Assembly: GCF_900291465.1 (NCBI RefSeq)
Contig: NZ_LT985808.1
Coordinates: forward strand, 1,768,408-1,832,407
Direction: 5' to 3'
From: Bacteroides sp. Marseille-P3684
GTDB taxonomy: Bacteria; Bacteroidota; Bacteroidia; Bacteroidales; Bacteroidaceae
DNA: 64,000 nt
Within the stretch, counting starts at the first letter, position 1. The number at the start of each line of letters is the position of its first letter. Both the position numbers and the translations under genes were made by a program. The notes under the pieces are model-generated. The model was not told the DNA's origin. It saw nothing but the letters and a program-made list of their open reading frames with translations, and did no database searches. This document shows positions 9,715 through 19,131 of this stretch, piece by piece.

Positions 9715-9907
9715 TGTCGAAACGGATATTTTGGGCGCAAAGTTCGTAAATAGTTGCAATGTAAGAACGGCGTAAGGCATAAAAAGTCTTACCTTTGCTT
9801 CGGATTTTGTCACAAGCTGACATATCCTCCGCAGAACATGAACGGGGACAGCGTCCCTTCCGGACCTTTTCCCCATCGAACACAAACGTTTAAAATCACT
9901 TAGAACT

Positions 9908-11281
9908 ATGGCAGCAAAACCTTCCATTCCCAAAGGAACCAGAGATTTCTCGCCGCTCGAAATGGCGAAGCGTAACTATATATTCAATACCATCCGTGAA
10001 GTATTCCATCATTTCGGTTTCCAGCAGATTGAGACTCCCGCCATGGAGAACCTCTCGACCCTGATGGGCAAGTATGGCGACGAGGGCGACAAGCTCCTCT
10101 TCAAGATACAGAATTCGGGCGACTATTTCTCAGGACTGACTGACGAGGAACTGTTGTCGCGCAACGCTGCCAAGCTTGCCTCCAAATTCTGTGAGAAAGG
10201 CTTGCGCTATGACCTGACCGTGCCTTTTGCACGCTATGTGGTGATGCACCGCGAGGAAATCACGTTCCCTTTCAAGCGTTACCAGATTCAGCCGGTGTGG
10301 CGTGCCGACCGTCCGCAGAAAGGTCGTTACCGGGAGTTCTATCAGTGTGATGCCGACGTGGTGGGCAGCGACTCTCTGCTCAACGAGGTGGAACTGGTGC
10401 AGATGATTGATGCCGTGTTCACCGCTTTCGGGGTACGTGTCTCCATCAAAATCAACAACCGCAAGATTCTGGCAGGTATAGCCGAAATCATCGGTGAGGC
10501 AGACAAGATTGTCGACATCACCGTGGCCATCGACAAACTCGACAAGATTGGCCTGGAGAACGTCAACGCCGAGCTCGCTTCGAAGGGCATTCCGCAGGAA
10601 GCCATCGACAAGCTGCAACCCATCATCCTGCTCAGCGGAAGCAATGCCGAAAAGCTGGAGACGCTGAAGGAGGTACTTGCCGGCAGCGAGACCGGCATGA
10701 AGGGTGTGGAGGAAAGCGAATTCATCCTGAGCACCGTGGCAGGGCTGGACATCCGCAACGAGGTGGAGCTTGACCTGACACTGGCACGTGGCTTGAACTA
10801 CTACACGGGTGCCATCTTCGAGGTGAAGGCGCTCGATGTCCAGATTGGCAGCATCAGCGGAGGCGGACGTTATGACAACCTGACGGGCGTGTTCGGCATG
10901 CCCGGTGTTTCGGGCGTAGGTATCTCCTTTGGTGCCGACCGCATCTTCGATGTGCTCAATCAGCTGGACCTTTACCCCAAGGATGCCGTCAACGGGACCC
11001 GTCTTCTCTTTGTCAACTTCGGACAAGCCGAAGCCGCCTACTGTCTGCCTGTCCTGGCAAAGGTGCGTGCAGCGGGCGTCCGTGCGGAAATCTATCCTGA
11101 CAGTGCGAAGATGAAGAAGCAGATGAGCTATGCCAACGCCAAGAACATCCCCTTTGTGGCAATTGCCGGAGAGACGGAGATGAACGAGGGCAAGTTTACG
11201 CTGAAGAACATGTTGACCGGTGAACAGCATGCCGTGACAGCGGATGAACTGCTGGCAATGATGAAGGAGGATGCACGATGA
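9908..11281 (+). CDS. hisS: Histidyl-tRNA synthetase
   Basis: 457 residues. It attaches histidine to tRNA-His in the cytoplasm. The class II core is clear: the N-terminal [17 protein letters not shown] (motif 1 region), [25 protein letters not shown] (motif 2) and the histidine-binding [13 protein letters not shown] with [12 protein letters not shown], then an anticodon-binding domain at the C-terminus ([22 protein letters not shown]). A Bacteroidetes-type -7 element, TACCTTTG, lies at 9790-9797. The last four bases overlap the start of the deaminase gene (ATGA), implying translational coupling. Confidence 0.97.
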   Translation: MAAKPSIPKGTRDFSPLEMAKRNYIFNTIREVFHHFGFQQIETPAMENLSTLMGKYGDEGDKLLFKIQNSGDYFSGLTDEELLSRNAAKLASKFCEKGLRYDLTVPFARYVVMHREEITFPFKRYQIQPVWRADRPQKGRYREFYQCDADVVGSDSLLNEVELVQMIDAVFTAFGVRVSIKINNRKILAGIAEIIGEADKIVDITVAIDKLDKIGLENVNAELASKGIPQEAIDKLQPIILLSGSNAEKLETLKEVLAGSETGMKGVEESEFILSTVAGLDIRNEVELDLTLARGLNYYTGAIFEVKALDVQIGSISGGGRYDNLTGVFGMPGVSGVGISFGADRIFDVLNQLDLYPKDAVNGTRLLFVNFGQAEAAYCLPVLAKVRAAGVRAEIYPDSAKMKKQMSYANAKNIPFVAIAGETEMNEGKFTLKNMLTGEQHAVTADELLAMMKEDAR

Positions 11282-11742
11282 ACGAGGCATTCATGCGGAA
11301 GGCCATCGAGCTTTCCATCGAGAACGTGAAGAACGGCGGAGGTCCGTTCGGGGCAGTCATTGTGCGTGGCGACGAGATTATTGCCACGGGTGTGAACCGG
11401 GTGACCGACAACAATGACCCGACGGCACATGCCGAGGTCAGTGCCATCCGTGCCGCTTGCGAGAAGCTGGGCACCTTCAACCTCGAAGGATGTGAAATCT
11501 ATACTTCGTGCGAACCGTGTCCCATGTGTCTGGGTGCCATCTATTGGGCACACCTGGACCGGATGTACTATGGCAACAACAAGCATGATGCGGCTGCCAT
11601 CGGTTTCGATGACTCGTTCATCTATGAAGAGATAGCCCTCACGCCGGACAAACGTCGGCTGGTGTCACAGGAGTTGCTTCGCGATGAGGCACAGCAGGCA
11701 TTCCGCGACTGGATGGACAAGACCGACAAGGTGGAATATTGA
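11278..11742 (+). CDS. Guanine deaminase-like nucleoside deaminase (CDA fold)
   Basis: 154 residues with the zinc deaminase motifs [11 protein letters not shown] (HAE: zinc ligand and proton-shuttling Glu) and [13 protein letters not shown] (two Cys ligands). The length, [21 protein letters not shown] near the start and the C-terminal [12 protein letters not shown] resemble the small guanine deaminase of Bacillus rather than the tRNA-editing TadA. Likely reaction: guanine to xanthine, in purine salvage. It overlaps hisS by four bases, so it is co-translated. A purine permease sits at 27857-29146 but in a different operon. TadA-like tRNA adenosine deaminase remains the main alternative. Confidence 0.85.
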   Translation: MNEAFMRKAIELSIENVKNGGGPFGAVIVRGDEIIATGVNRVTDNNDPTAHAEVSAIRAACEKLGTFNLEGCEIYTSCEPCPMCLGAIYWAHLDRMYYGNNKHDAAAIGFDDSFIYEEIALTPDKRRLVSQELLRDEAQQAFRDWMDKTDKVEY

Positions 11743-11785
11743 GACTGTCCGTCCGCTGACACCGGACGGTAAGCCGAATTGATAC

Positions 11786-11843
11786 ACGAAGGCATGGAGA
11801 AACGCTGTCTGCCTCTTGGCAGACTGTCTCTCCGTGCCTTCGT
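11786..11843. terminator. Bidirectional terminator-like hairpin
   Basis: Long stem between convergent genes: ACGAAGGCATGGAGA pairs with TCTCCGTGCCTTCGT, with an inner GTCTGCC/GGCAGAC stem. There is no strong T-run on the plus side, but the position between two 3' ends supports a shared terminator. Confidence 0.7.
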
Positions 11844-11884
11844 ACTGTTTTCGTATCCGTTCCCTGTTACTTCCTTCCGGATGC

Positions 11885-12820
11885 TTACCGCAATCCGTGC
11901 TCCTTCTTGTACTTCTTGATTTCCCGTTTGCTCATTTCCTGCGTGATGATGTCCAACGGATGTTCGCAAGGGAACGACACTCCGCCCTTGATGACCTCCA
12001 CTTTCCCGAATCCGTAAAGATACGGGTTGATGAGGCGGTAGGCACGATGGTAAACCAGGTCCTTGATGTTATCCTCTTCCGTGGCTGGCAGCCATCCATA
12101 CAGGCTCACATGCAGTCGCGAACCACTCCTGTAATTGGTTCCCCCTGCAAGTCCGATGGGTTGTCCCGGCAGGACCGTTTCTCCCGGTTGGACAAATATG
12201 CCGTCATTCTGAAGCAGGCTGTAAGTCATGAATGTATTGTCTTCGTGGTAGATGCGGACGTAGTTTTCCGTGTCGTTGTAAATCACGCCTTTCCCCTTGG
12301 ATGCCTTGTGGTTGACTACGTCCGTCACGACTCCCTTCCGCATGGCATAGATGGTATCCCCCTCTTCCGTGTGGAAAGAAAGTCCCGCTTTCTCCTTCTC
12401 TTCAACCTTCCGGTCGATGAATCCCTTGAGTGTTACGCCCCGTTGTACCACCACCGTTTTACCCGGACGCACTGGTGGCAGGTAGACGAACGCCGTGTCA
12501 GGCTTCTCCGTGAAATCCCCTTTGCGCCATGAATAGTTGTAGCGGAAGCCATAGTTGTTGCTTCCTTGCCGGGGTGTCAGTCTGAAGAGGGTCTTGCTGC
12601 CGCTGTTCAGCACGTAAGGTCGTCCGGAAGGGAGGTAACCGGTGAATCCTTGCAGGTCGGTGAAGCGGACGAATACGGACACGGGTATGTTCAGATTGTT
12701 CTCTCCAATGAATTCATAGACTCCTTTTTCCTTTTTTTCATAGCGGACGTTCACCTGTGCTCCGAGTGGCAGGGCTAACAGGAGGCAGTATGCGCAGAGG
12801 GCAAGTCGGTTGCATTTCAT
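11885..12820 (-). CDS. LytM/M23-fold secreted protein with degenerate catalytic site
   Basis: 311 residues from the ATG at 12820, with a signal peptide (LALCAYCLLLALPLGAQ). The C-terminal half follows the M23 pattern (GDTIYAMRKGVVTDVV, VQPGETVLPGQPIGLAGGTN), but the zinc ligands are missing. The HxGxD region reads SFHTEEGD, the YAHL position reads TYSLL, and the final HxH reads SRLHVSLYG, so one His is replaced by Arg. It is therefore probably not a peptidase; LytM relatives without metal often act as regulators of cell-wall enzymes, which is an inference here. The start is fixed by a promoter at 12844-12875, which would place transcription start inside any longer form. Confidence 0.75.
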   Translation of the reverse strand: MKCNRLALCAYCLLLALPLGAQVNVRYEKKEKGVYEFIGENNLNIPVSVFVRFTDLQGFTGYLPSGRPYVLNSGSKTLFRLTPRQGSNNYGFRYNYSWRKGDFTEKPDTAFVYLPPVRPGKTVVVQRGVTLKGFIDRKVEEKEKAGLSFHTEEGDTIYAMRKGVVTDVVNHKASKGKGVIYNDTENYVRIYHEDNTFMTYSLLQNDGIFVQPGETVLPGQPIGLAGGTNYRSGSRLHVSLYGWLPATEEDNIKDLVYHRAYRLINPYLYGFGKVEVIKGGVSFPCEHPLDIITQEMSKREIKKYKKEHGLR

Positions 12821-12843
12821 GGTTCTTTTAGATTTTAGGTTCT

Positions 12844-12875
12844 CAAAGGTATCTGTTTGTTTCATTTTGGACAAA
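12844..12875 (-). promoter_or_regulatory. Bacteroidetes-type promoter for the M23-fold gene
   Basis: On the minus strand TTTG (12875-12872), 20 bp, then TACCTTTG (12851-12844), an exact match to the TTTG/TAnnTTTG primary sigma consensus. It lies 24 bp before the ATG at 12820. Confidence 0.75.
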
Positions 12876-12959
12876 TGATTGTCAGTTTTTTTCTTGGATG
12901 CTTTTCAGTATCCGTAACGCTTGCAGGATTTTCAAAAAGACAGGAATCTTTCTCTTTTG

Positions 12960-13495
12960 CTTGACGGAAGTGCGGAAAGAGGTCTTTTCAGCTGACGCGT
13001 CCTTTTCAAGAATCCGATAATCTGGAGATGAAACGTGAATGATTGCAAACGAAACGCCTGAAAAAAGCCTCTGATTTTAGAAAACTATACATTTCATTTT
13101 CGAAAAACAGACAAAACGTGCCCGGAACAATATTGTTTCGCGAGCCAAACAATATAGTTTGACGCGTCAAACAATATAGTTTCATGTCCCAAACACGATT
13201 GTTTCGTGCCCGGAAGTCAAATCTTTGGAAAATGAAACGCAAAAACACCGGGTTTCATTCTCCAGAAGGAGTGCGGTGTCAATAAATCGGAAGCTTTCAT
13301 AAAGCGCGGTTCAGGAAGTGGAAAGCATCCGTCAGGAAAGGTTCTGTGCTGGGATACTTCCTGCATGACAGCCTCTAGGTCGAATGGATGGCAATGTGTA
13401 TTTTGCGAATCGCCTGAGAAGGGCCTCGGAATCCACCGAATCGTATTTTGGTGCGAGGAAGGGGCGTGTAGAGCGGTTCATTTGACACTTTGACA
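12960..13495 (+). repeat. Dispersed 540-bp element, copy A, with 22-bp-pitch dyad array
   Basis: Noncoding copy of a dispersed element (others at 60178-60713 and inverted at 49066-49610). It starts at CTTGAC and ends near TTTGACACTTTGACA. Inside, 14-bp units start at 13081, 13103, 13125, 13147, 13169, 13191, 13213 and 13235, exactly 22 bp apart. The best are AAACAATATAGTTT (twice), GAACAATATTGTTT and AAACACGATTGTTT; the outermost units are weak. Spacers are always 8 bp: for example cgcgagcc, gacgcgtc, catgtccc, with cgtgcccg on both sides. The right part (about 13398-13480, AATGTGTATTTTGCGAATCG onward) is strongly conserved in copy B. Short open frames across it are not conserved between copies. 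Confidence 0.85.
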
Positions 13496-13725
13496 GAATC
13501 GGGGGTATGACAGGCTCCGTCCGTCTGTCGAAGCCTACTATATAATAAGGTATAAAGGGAAAAGCCTGAACGCTGTCAAGATGTCACTCCTGTCAGTCGC
13601 AGCTGTCAATATGGAGCCCTCAATCACCTTTGGCACACTTTTCGTTGAAAGAATAGTACCGACCCGGAAAAGAGGGGCGGCAGAGATAACCGATTAAATA
13701 ATAAAATTCTAAAAATATAGGAACT
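13496..13725 (+). other. groES upstream region, no gene seen
   Basis: About 230 bp between the dispersed element and groES. I see no open frame worth calling, no CIRCE heat-shock operator (TTAGCACTC-N9-GAGTGCTAA) and no clear TAnnTTTG promoter. Several TGTCA/TGTCAA words recur between 13500 and 13610. The AT-rich stretch just before the groES ATG is a plausible ribosome-loading region. Confidence 0.4.
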
Positions 13726-13998
13726 ATGAACGTAAAACCGTTAGCAGACAGAGTGCTGATCCTTCCGGCACCCGCAGAAGAAAAGACCATTGGTGGAATC
13801 ATTATCCCCGACACCGCTAAAGAGAAACCTTTGCAGGGTAAAGTCGTAGCCGTTGGTAATGGAACCAAAGACGAAGAGATGGTAGTCAAGGTGGGTGATG
13901 AAGTTCTTTATGGAAAGTATTCCGGTACGGAACTCGAATTCGAAGGAACCAAATACCTCATCATGCGTCAGAGTGACGTGCTTGCCATCCTCGGATAA
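13726..13998 (+). CDS. groES: Co-chaperonin GroES
   Basis: 90 residues, the normal length. It forms the heptameric lid of the GroEL chamber. The sequence shows [12 protein letters not shown] at the start, the mobile loop with [17 protein letters not shown], and [13 protein letters not shown], all standard. It lies 75 bp before groEL on the same strand in the usual two-gene operon. The long noncoding stretch upstream contains the dispersed repeat copy A, an unusual neighbour for a heat-shock operon. Confidence 0.98.
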   Translation: MNVKPLADRVLILPAPAEEKTIGGIIIPDTAKEKPLQGKVVAVGNGTKDEEMVVKVGDEVLYGKYSGTELEFEGTKYLIMRQSDVLAILG

Positions 13999-14055
13999 GC
14001 AGAGGCACTCCCCCGTTATTACTTCTTAGAAACATCGAACAACAAGAACCATTAA

Positions 14056-15708
<1,653 letters not shown>

Positions 15709-15742
15709 TCTTCCCCTCAAGATATAGATAACCACATAAAAG

Positions 15743-15787
15743 AAAAGAGTGTGCGTCTGAGCAATTCGGACGTACACTCTTTTTTTA
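15743..15787 (+). terminator. Rho-independent terminator of groESL
   Basis: Stem AAGAGTGTGCGTC / GACGTACACTCTT (one mismatch) with an 11-nt loop, followed by a run of T. The group II intron starts about 16 bp beyond the T-run. Confidence 0.9.
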
Positions 15788-15802
15788 GTACGCTCGGCAT
15801 GA

Positions 15803-17713
15803 GTGTTGTCTAACGGGTGCAAGTCCCGAGTAAGCCCTAATAGCGGGAATTACATAGCCCCAGGCAAGGGTGTTCATCGCGAGGTGAAATCTGAAGGAAG
15901 CCGTCGGCAAACATCTGGCCTAACGAACAGAAACTTCATACAAGGCATATGACCGTGGGTAAGATTGCTAAACAAATCGAAGCCCTATAGCTATTCGGAA
16001 CGGTCGGTGTAGATGAAGTAGGTATAAGATGGAAAGACAACGCCCTTATCCGAGGAGGTCTCACGGACACTTCGAATAGTTTTTTTTTTTTACGAAAGAA
16101 GTGGAGTAAAGCTTGTCGTGAGAAGTCAGCAGACGCCATAGTAGTGCAGCTGTCGATAGAGTTGCATGAAGGGCAGAACCTAACAATTAAACGATAGTAA
16201 TTGAAACATACCATATGAAGGACAGAATGCAGAAAACATTATCACGTTTTAATGGCTGCCCTCAAAGGAATAGGTCGGAAACCGAAAGATATGGGGGAGT
16301 GCAGACCTTTATGTGGATGTGTGAAGACAACATCGTGGAAGTACCATTCGACAAGGAACACCTTTTCGAGCAAATTCTCAGTCCGTCAAATCTCAACAGA
16401 GCCTACAAAACAGTGGTGAGAAACAAGGGATGTGGTGGTATCGACAAGATGTCGTGCGAGCAATTGCTCCCATGGCTCCTGACCAATAGGGAAATGCTCC
16501 TTAGTTCCTTGATGGACGGCTCTTACCGTCCGAACCCGGTAAGAAGGGTAGAAATCCCCAAAGACAATGGCAAGATGCGCCTTTTAGGTATCCCCACCGT
16601 GATAGACCGATTGGTGCAACAAGCCATAAACCAAGTGTTGACTCCCATCTATGAGAACCAATTCTCCAAGACAAGCTACGGCTTCCGTCCGAGAAGAGGA
16701 TGCCATGACGCACTACGTGAAGCGCAGAGGATAATCAATGAAGGCTACGTATATGTTGTAGACCTTGACCTTGAACTCTTCTTCGACACGGTGTGCCACA
16801 GCAAGCTCATAGAAATCCTCAGCCGTACCATAAAAGACGGCAGAGTGGTCAGTCTTATACATAAGTATCTCCGTAGCGGTGTAATGAATAAAGGCTTGTT
16901 TGAAGCGAGCGAGGAAGGAACTCCCCAAGGAGGTCCGCTAAGTCCCTTGTTGAGCAACATTATGCTCAATGAACTGGACAAAGAGCTGGAACTCAGAGGC
17001 CTCCCTTTTGTGCGCTATGCGGATGACTCGATGATATTCTGCAGGTCCCGAAGGGCAGCAATGCGAGTGAAGGAGAGCATAACCCGATTTATAGAGAACA
17101 ATCTATATCTCAAAGTCAACCAGGAGAAGACCGTAGTGTCGTATGTGCGCGGAGTGAAATATCTCGGCTATTCCTTTAATGTAATGAAAGGTAAATGCCA
17201 ACTTACGGTACACCCGACATCCAAAGCCAAGATGAAGTCAAGACTAAAAGAACTGACAAGTCGCAGCAATGGATGGGGATATTCCAAGAGAAAGCAAAAG
17301 CTCAAAGAATACATAAGAGGATGGGTCGGCTATTATCATCTTGCCAATATGAAACGTCTTCTACTTACCACTGACGAATGGTTAAGGCGTAGAATACGTA
17401 TGTGTATATGGAAAGCATGGAAGAAAGTCAAGACAAAAGTGGCAAACCTCATTAGATGCGGTATCGATAAGTACAAGGCATATGAATGGGGTAATACTCG
17501 CAAGGGCTGCTGGCGCATAGCAGACAGCCACATAATGCACAGGGCAATCACAAATGAGAACTTGCGCAAAGCAGGGTATGCTACTTTAATGGGTGAATAT
17601 CTCGAATGGTACCCAAAATAGGAACCGCCGTATGCGGAACCGCATGTACGGTGGTGTGAGAGGACGGAAAACGAAAGTAGGAAGAAAACTACGTCGTTTT
17701 CCTCCTACTCGAT
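15803..17713 (+). mobile_element. Complete group II intron with encoded reverse transcriptase
   Basis: About 1.9 kb. The 5' end is placed at GTGTTG (GUGYG-like), followed by the domain I words AACGGGTGCAAGTCCCG. Domain V is visible at about 17623-17656, with CCGTATGCGG pairing to CGCATGTACGG. Domain VI follows, with GGAAAACGA pairing to TCGTTTTCC. An unpaired A at 17707 lies seven bases from an end in GAT at 17713, as expected for the branch point and the AY 3' end. The protein has no HNH endonuclease. Insertion just past a terminator hairpin, in the sense direction, is the habit of class IIC introns; the class was not proven here. Ends may be off by a few bases. Confidence 0.85.
16215..17621 (+). 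CDS. ltrA: Group II intron-encoded reverse transcriptase/maturase
   Basis: 468 residues, encoded within the intron. The reverse transcriptase domain is intact: VVRNKGCGGIDKMSCEQL, KDNGKMRLLGIPTVIDRLVQ, YGFRPRRGCHDAL, VVDLDLELFFDTV (catalytic Asp), EGTPQGGPLSPLLSNI and RYADDSMIF, with the YADD aspartates at 270-271. A maturase/thumb region follows, with a C-terminal SHIMHRAITNENLRKAGY block. No HNH endonuclease is present, so mobility would need priming from the replication fork or nicked DNA, as in class C-like introns. No frameshift is seen, so the element may be active. It assists splicing of its own RNA and retrotransposition. Confidence 0.95.
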   Translation: MKDRMQKTLSRFNGCPQRNRSETERYGGVQTFMWMCEDNIVEVPFDKEHLFEQILSPSNLNRAYKTVVRNKGCGGIDKMSCEQLLPWLLTNREMLLSSLMDGSYRPNPVRRVEIPKDNGKMRLLGIPTVIDRLVQQAINQVLTPIYENQFSKTSYGFRPRRGCHDALREAQRIINEGYVYVVDLDLELFFDTVCHSKLIEILSRTIKDGRVVSLIHKYLRSGVMNKGLFEASEEGTPQGGPLSPLLSNIMLNELDKELELRGLPFVRYADDSMIFCRSRRAAMRVKESITRFIENNLYLKVNQEKTVVSYVRGVKYLGYSFNVMKGKCQLTVHPTSKAKMKSRLKELTSRSNGWGYSKRKQKLKEYIRGWVGYYHLANMKRLLLTTDEWLRRRIRMCIWKAWKKVKTKVANLIRCGIDKYKAYEWGNTRKGCWRIADSHIMHRAITNENLRKAGYATLMGEYLEWYPK

Positions 17714-17751
17714 TGTGGCTGGTGAATCGGATACGTGTCGGGGAGGGGAGG

Positions 17752-18888
17752 TTAGTCATCCTCCACCCAGAGGAGGTCGCTCATGATGCCGTCGGAGACA
17801 AAGATGCCCTGTCGTGTCAGGTGCAGGCGGTCGCCGTCGATGGCGAGGGTTCCTTGTTGCAGGTGCGGACGGGCATTGTTCAGGCAGAAGTCATGAAGCT
17901 CCTTGCCAAACTCTGCCAGCAGGGTGGAGAGGGAGAGTCCTCTGGCGGTGCGGATGGCTGTGATGATGCGGTCGTTGTAGCGGGTATGCAGGTCGAGTGT
18001 CTCCACTTCGCAAGGCAGTTTGCCGGCTTGGATGTCTTTGATGTACCGGTCGAGTGACGCAACGTTCCATTGGCGGCTTTCCCCGTTGTAGGAATGGGCG
18101 GCAGCCCCGCAACCCAGGTACCTGGTCCCGTCCCAGTAGGAAGAGTTGTGACGGGAGTGCATGCAGGGAAGGGCAAAGTTGGATATTTCATAATGCTCGA
18201 ACCCTGCATCCCGGAGCCGGTCGATGAGCATGCTGAAGAAGGTGAGGCTACTGTCCTCGTCGACTTCTTCCACCCGATGCCGGCGGCGCAGTTCCCACAG
18301 CTCCGTGCCTTCCTCGTAGATAAGGTGATAGGCGGAGATATGCTGCACCTGCAGACTGATGGCCTGTTGCAAATCGTCCGCCCAACTGTCACGGCTCTCT
18401 CCGGGCAGTCCGTACATCAGGTCGATGCTGATGTTCCCGAATCCTGCCTCCTGGCAGCGATGCACTGCCTCCACTGCCTGGCTTGCCGTGTGCCGTCTGT
18501 GCAGCAACCGCAACGTTTCGTCGTTGAATGTCTGGATGCCGATGCTGATCCGGTTGAACGGCAGACGGCGGAGCATGGCGACATAGTCGGGTGTAAGGTC
18601 GTCGGGGTTTGCCTCCAGTGTGATTTCAGCATCCGGACGGAGCCGGTAGTTGTTGCCGATGGTTTCGAATACCCGTTGGAAATGCCGTTCCTCCAGCTGT
18701 GAGGGAGTTCCTCCTCCGAAATAGACGGTTGCCACGGACGGTTCGCCCGTATAGTCCCGTCGCATTTCCAGTTCCCGGCAAAGTGCCTCGATGTATTCAT
18801 CCTTGCGCTGTTCCATCGTGGTGGAATAGAAGTCGCAGTAGATGCAGCGCCGCTTGCAAAACGGAATGTGTAGATAGATGCCTGCCAT
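17752..18888 (-). CDS. hemW: Radical SAM protein HemW (coproporphyrinogen III oxidase-like)
   Basis: 378 residues. The N-terminus carries the radical SAM cluster motif CKRRCIYCDFYS (Cys 11, 15, 18) in the HemW context MAGIYLHIPFC. The family core follows (TVYFGGGTPSQL, ISIGIQTFNDETLRLLHRRH, ISIDLMYGLPGES) and a C-terminal HemN-like domain with SYWDGTRYLGCGAAAHSY. HemW-type proteins bind haem and are proposed haem chaperones rather than true oxidases; many are annotated hemN. A -7 box, TAACTTTG, occurs on the minus strand at 18924-18917. The 3' end is only about 40 bp from the group II intron's 3' end, so the intron inserted between convergent genes. Confidence 0.93.
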   Translation of the reverse strand: MAGIYLHIPFCKRRCIYCDFYSTTMEQRKDEYIEALCRELEMRRDYTGEPSVATVYFGGGTPSQLEERHFQRVFETIGNNYRLRPDAEITLEANPDDLTPDYVAMLRRLPFNRISIGIQTFNDETLRLLHRRHTASQAVEAVHRCQEAGFGNISIDLMYGLPGESRDSWADDLQQAISLQVQHISAYHLIYEEGTELWELRRRHRVEEVDEDSSLTFFSMLIDRLRDAGFEHYEISNFALPCMHSRHNSSYWDGTRYLGCGAAAHSYNGESRQWNVASLDRYIKDIQAGKLPCEVETLDLHTRYNDRIITAIRTARGLSLSTLLAEFGKELHDFCLNNARPHLQQGTLAIDGDRLHLTRQGIFVSDGIMSDLLWVEDD

Positions 18889-18998
18889 AAATGGTTCGAT
18901 GATTAGCTTCAGGCGGCAAAGTTAGCGAAAATCACTCCCGGAAGAAGCAATGGGAAAGCCGTTTTTGTTGTCCCATTTTCAGCCGGATAAGCTGTAAA

Positions 18999-19014
18999 TA
19001 TGTTTTAAAACATA
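18999..19014. promoter_or_regulatory. 16-bp perfect palindrome upstream of EF-G2 gene
   Basis: TATGTTTTAAAACATA is a perfect palindrome 118 bp before the EF-G2 start, in the 243-bp gap shared with the divergent hemW. In position and form it could be an operator; no regulator is assigned. Confidence 0.4.
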
Positions 19015-19131
19015 GTTTAGTAACACTCCGATATAATTGGCGTTCCCGATAATAATCTCTATTTTGCGTCCATTAAAAAGAAAGAAGAGTACAGAACTCT
19101 TTTAGTAGCTAACTTTTAAATCTTAGGTATC

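Noticed and set aside
13081-13248. CRISPR array
   Set aside because: Units are 14 bp with 8-bp spacers, too short for CRISPR; units vary and are self-palindromic, and no cas genes are present. The same holds for the arrays at 31995, 49366 and 60299.
13006-13248. 80-codon minus-strand gene in repeat copy A
   Set aside because: Runs through the dyad array; not conserved in the other copies.
13496-13725. CIRCE operator upstream of groES
   Set aside because: No TTAGCACTC-N9-GAGTGCTAA pattern could be found.
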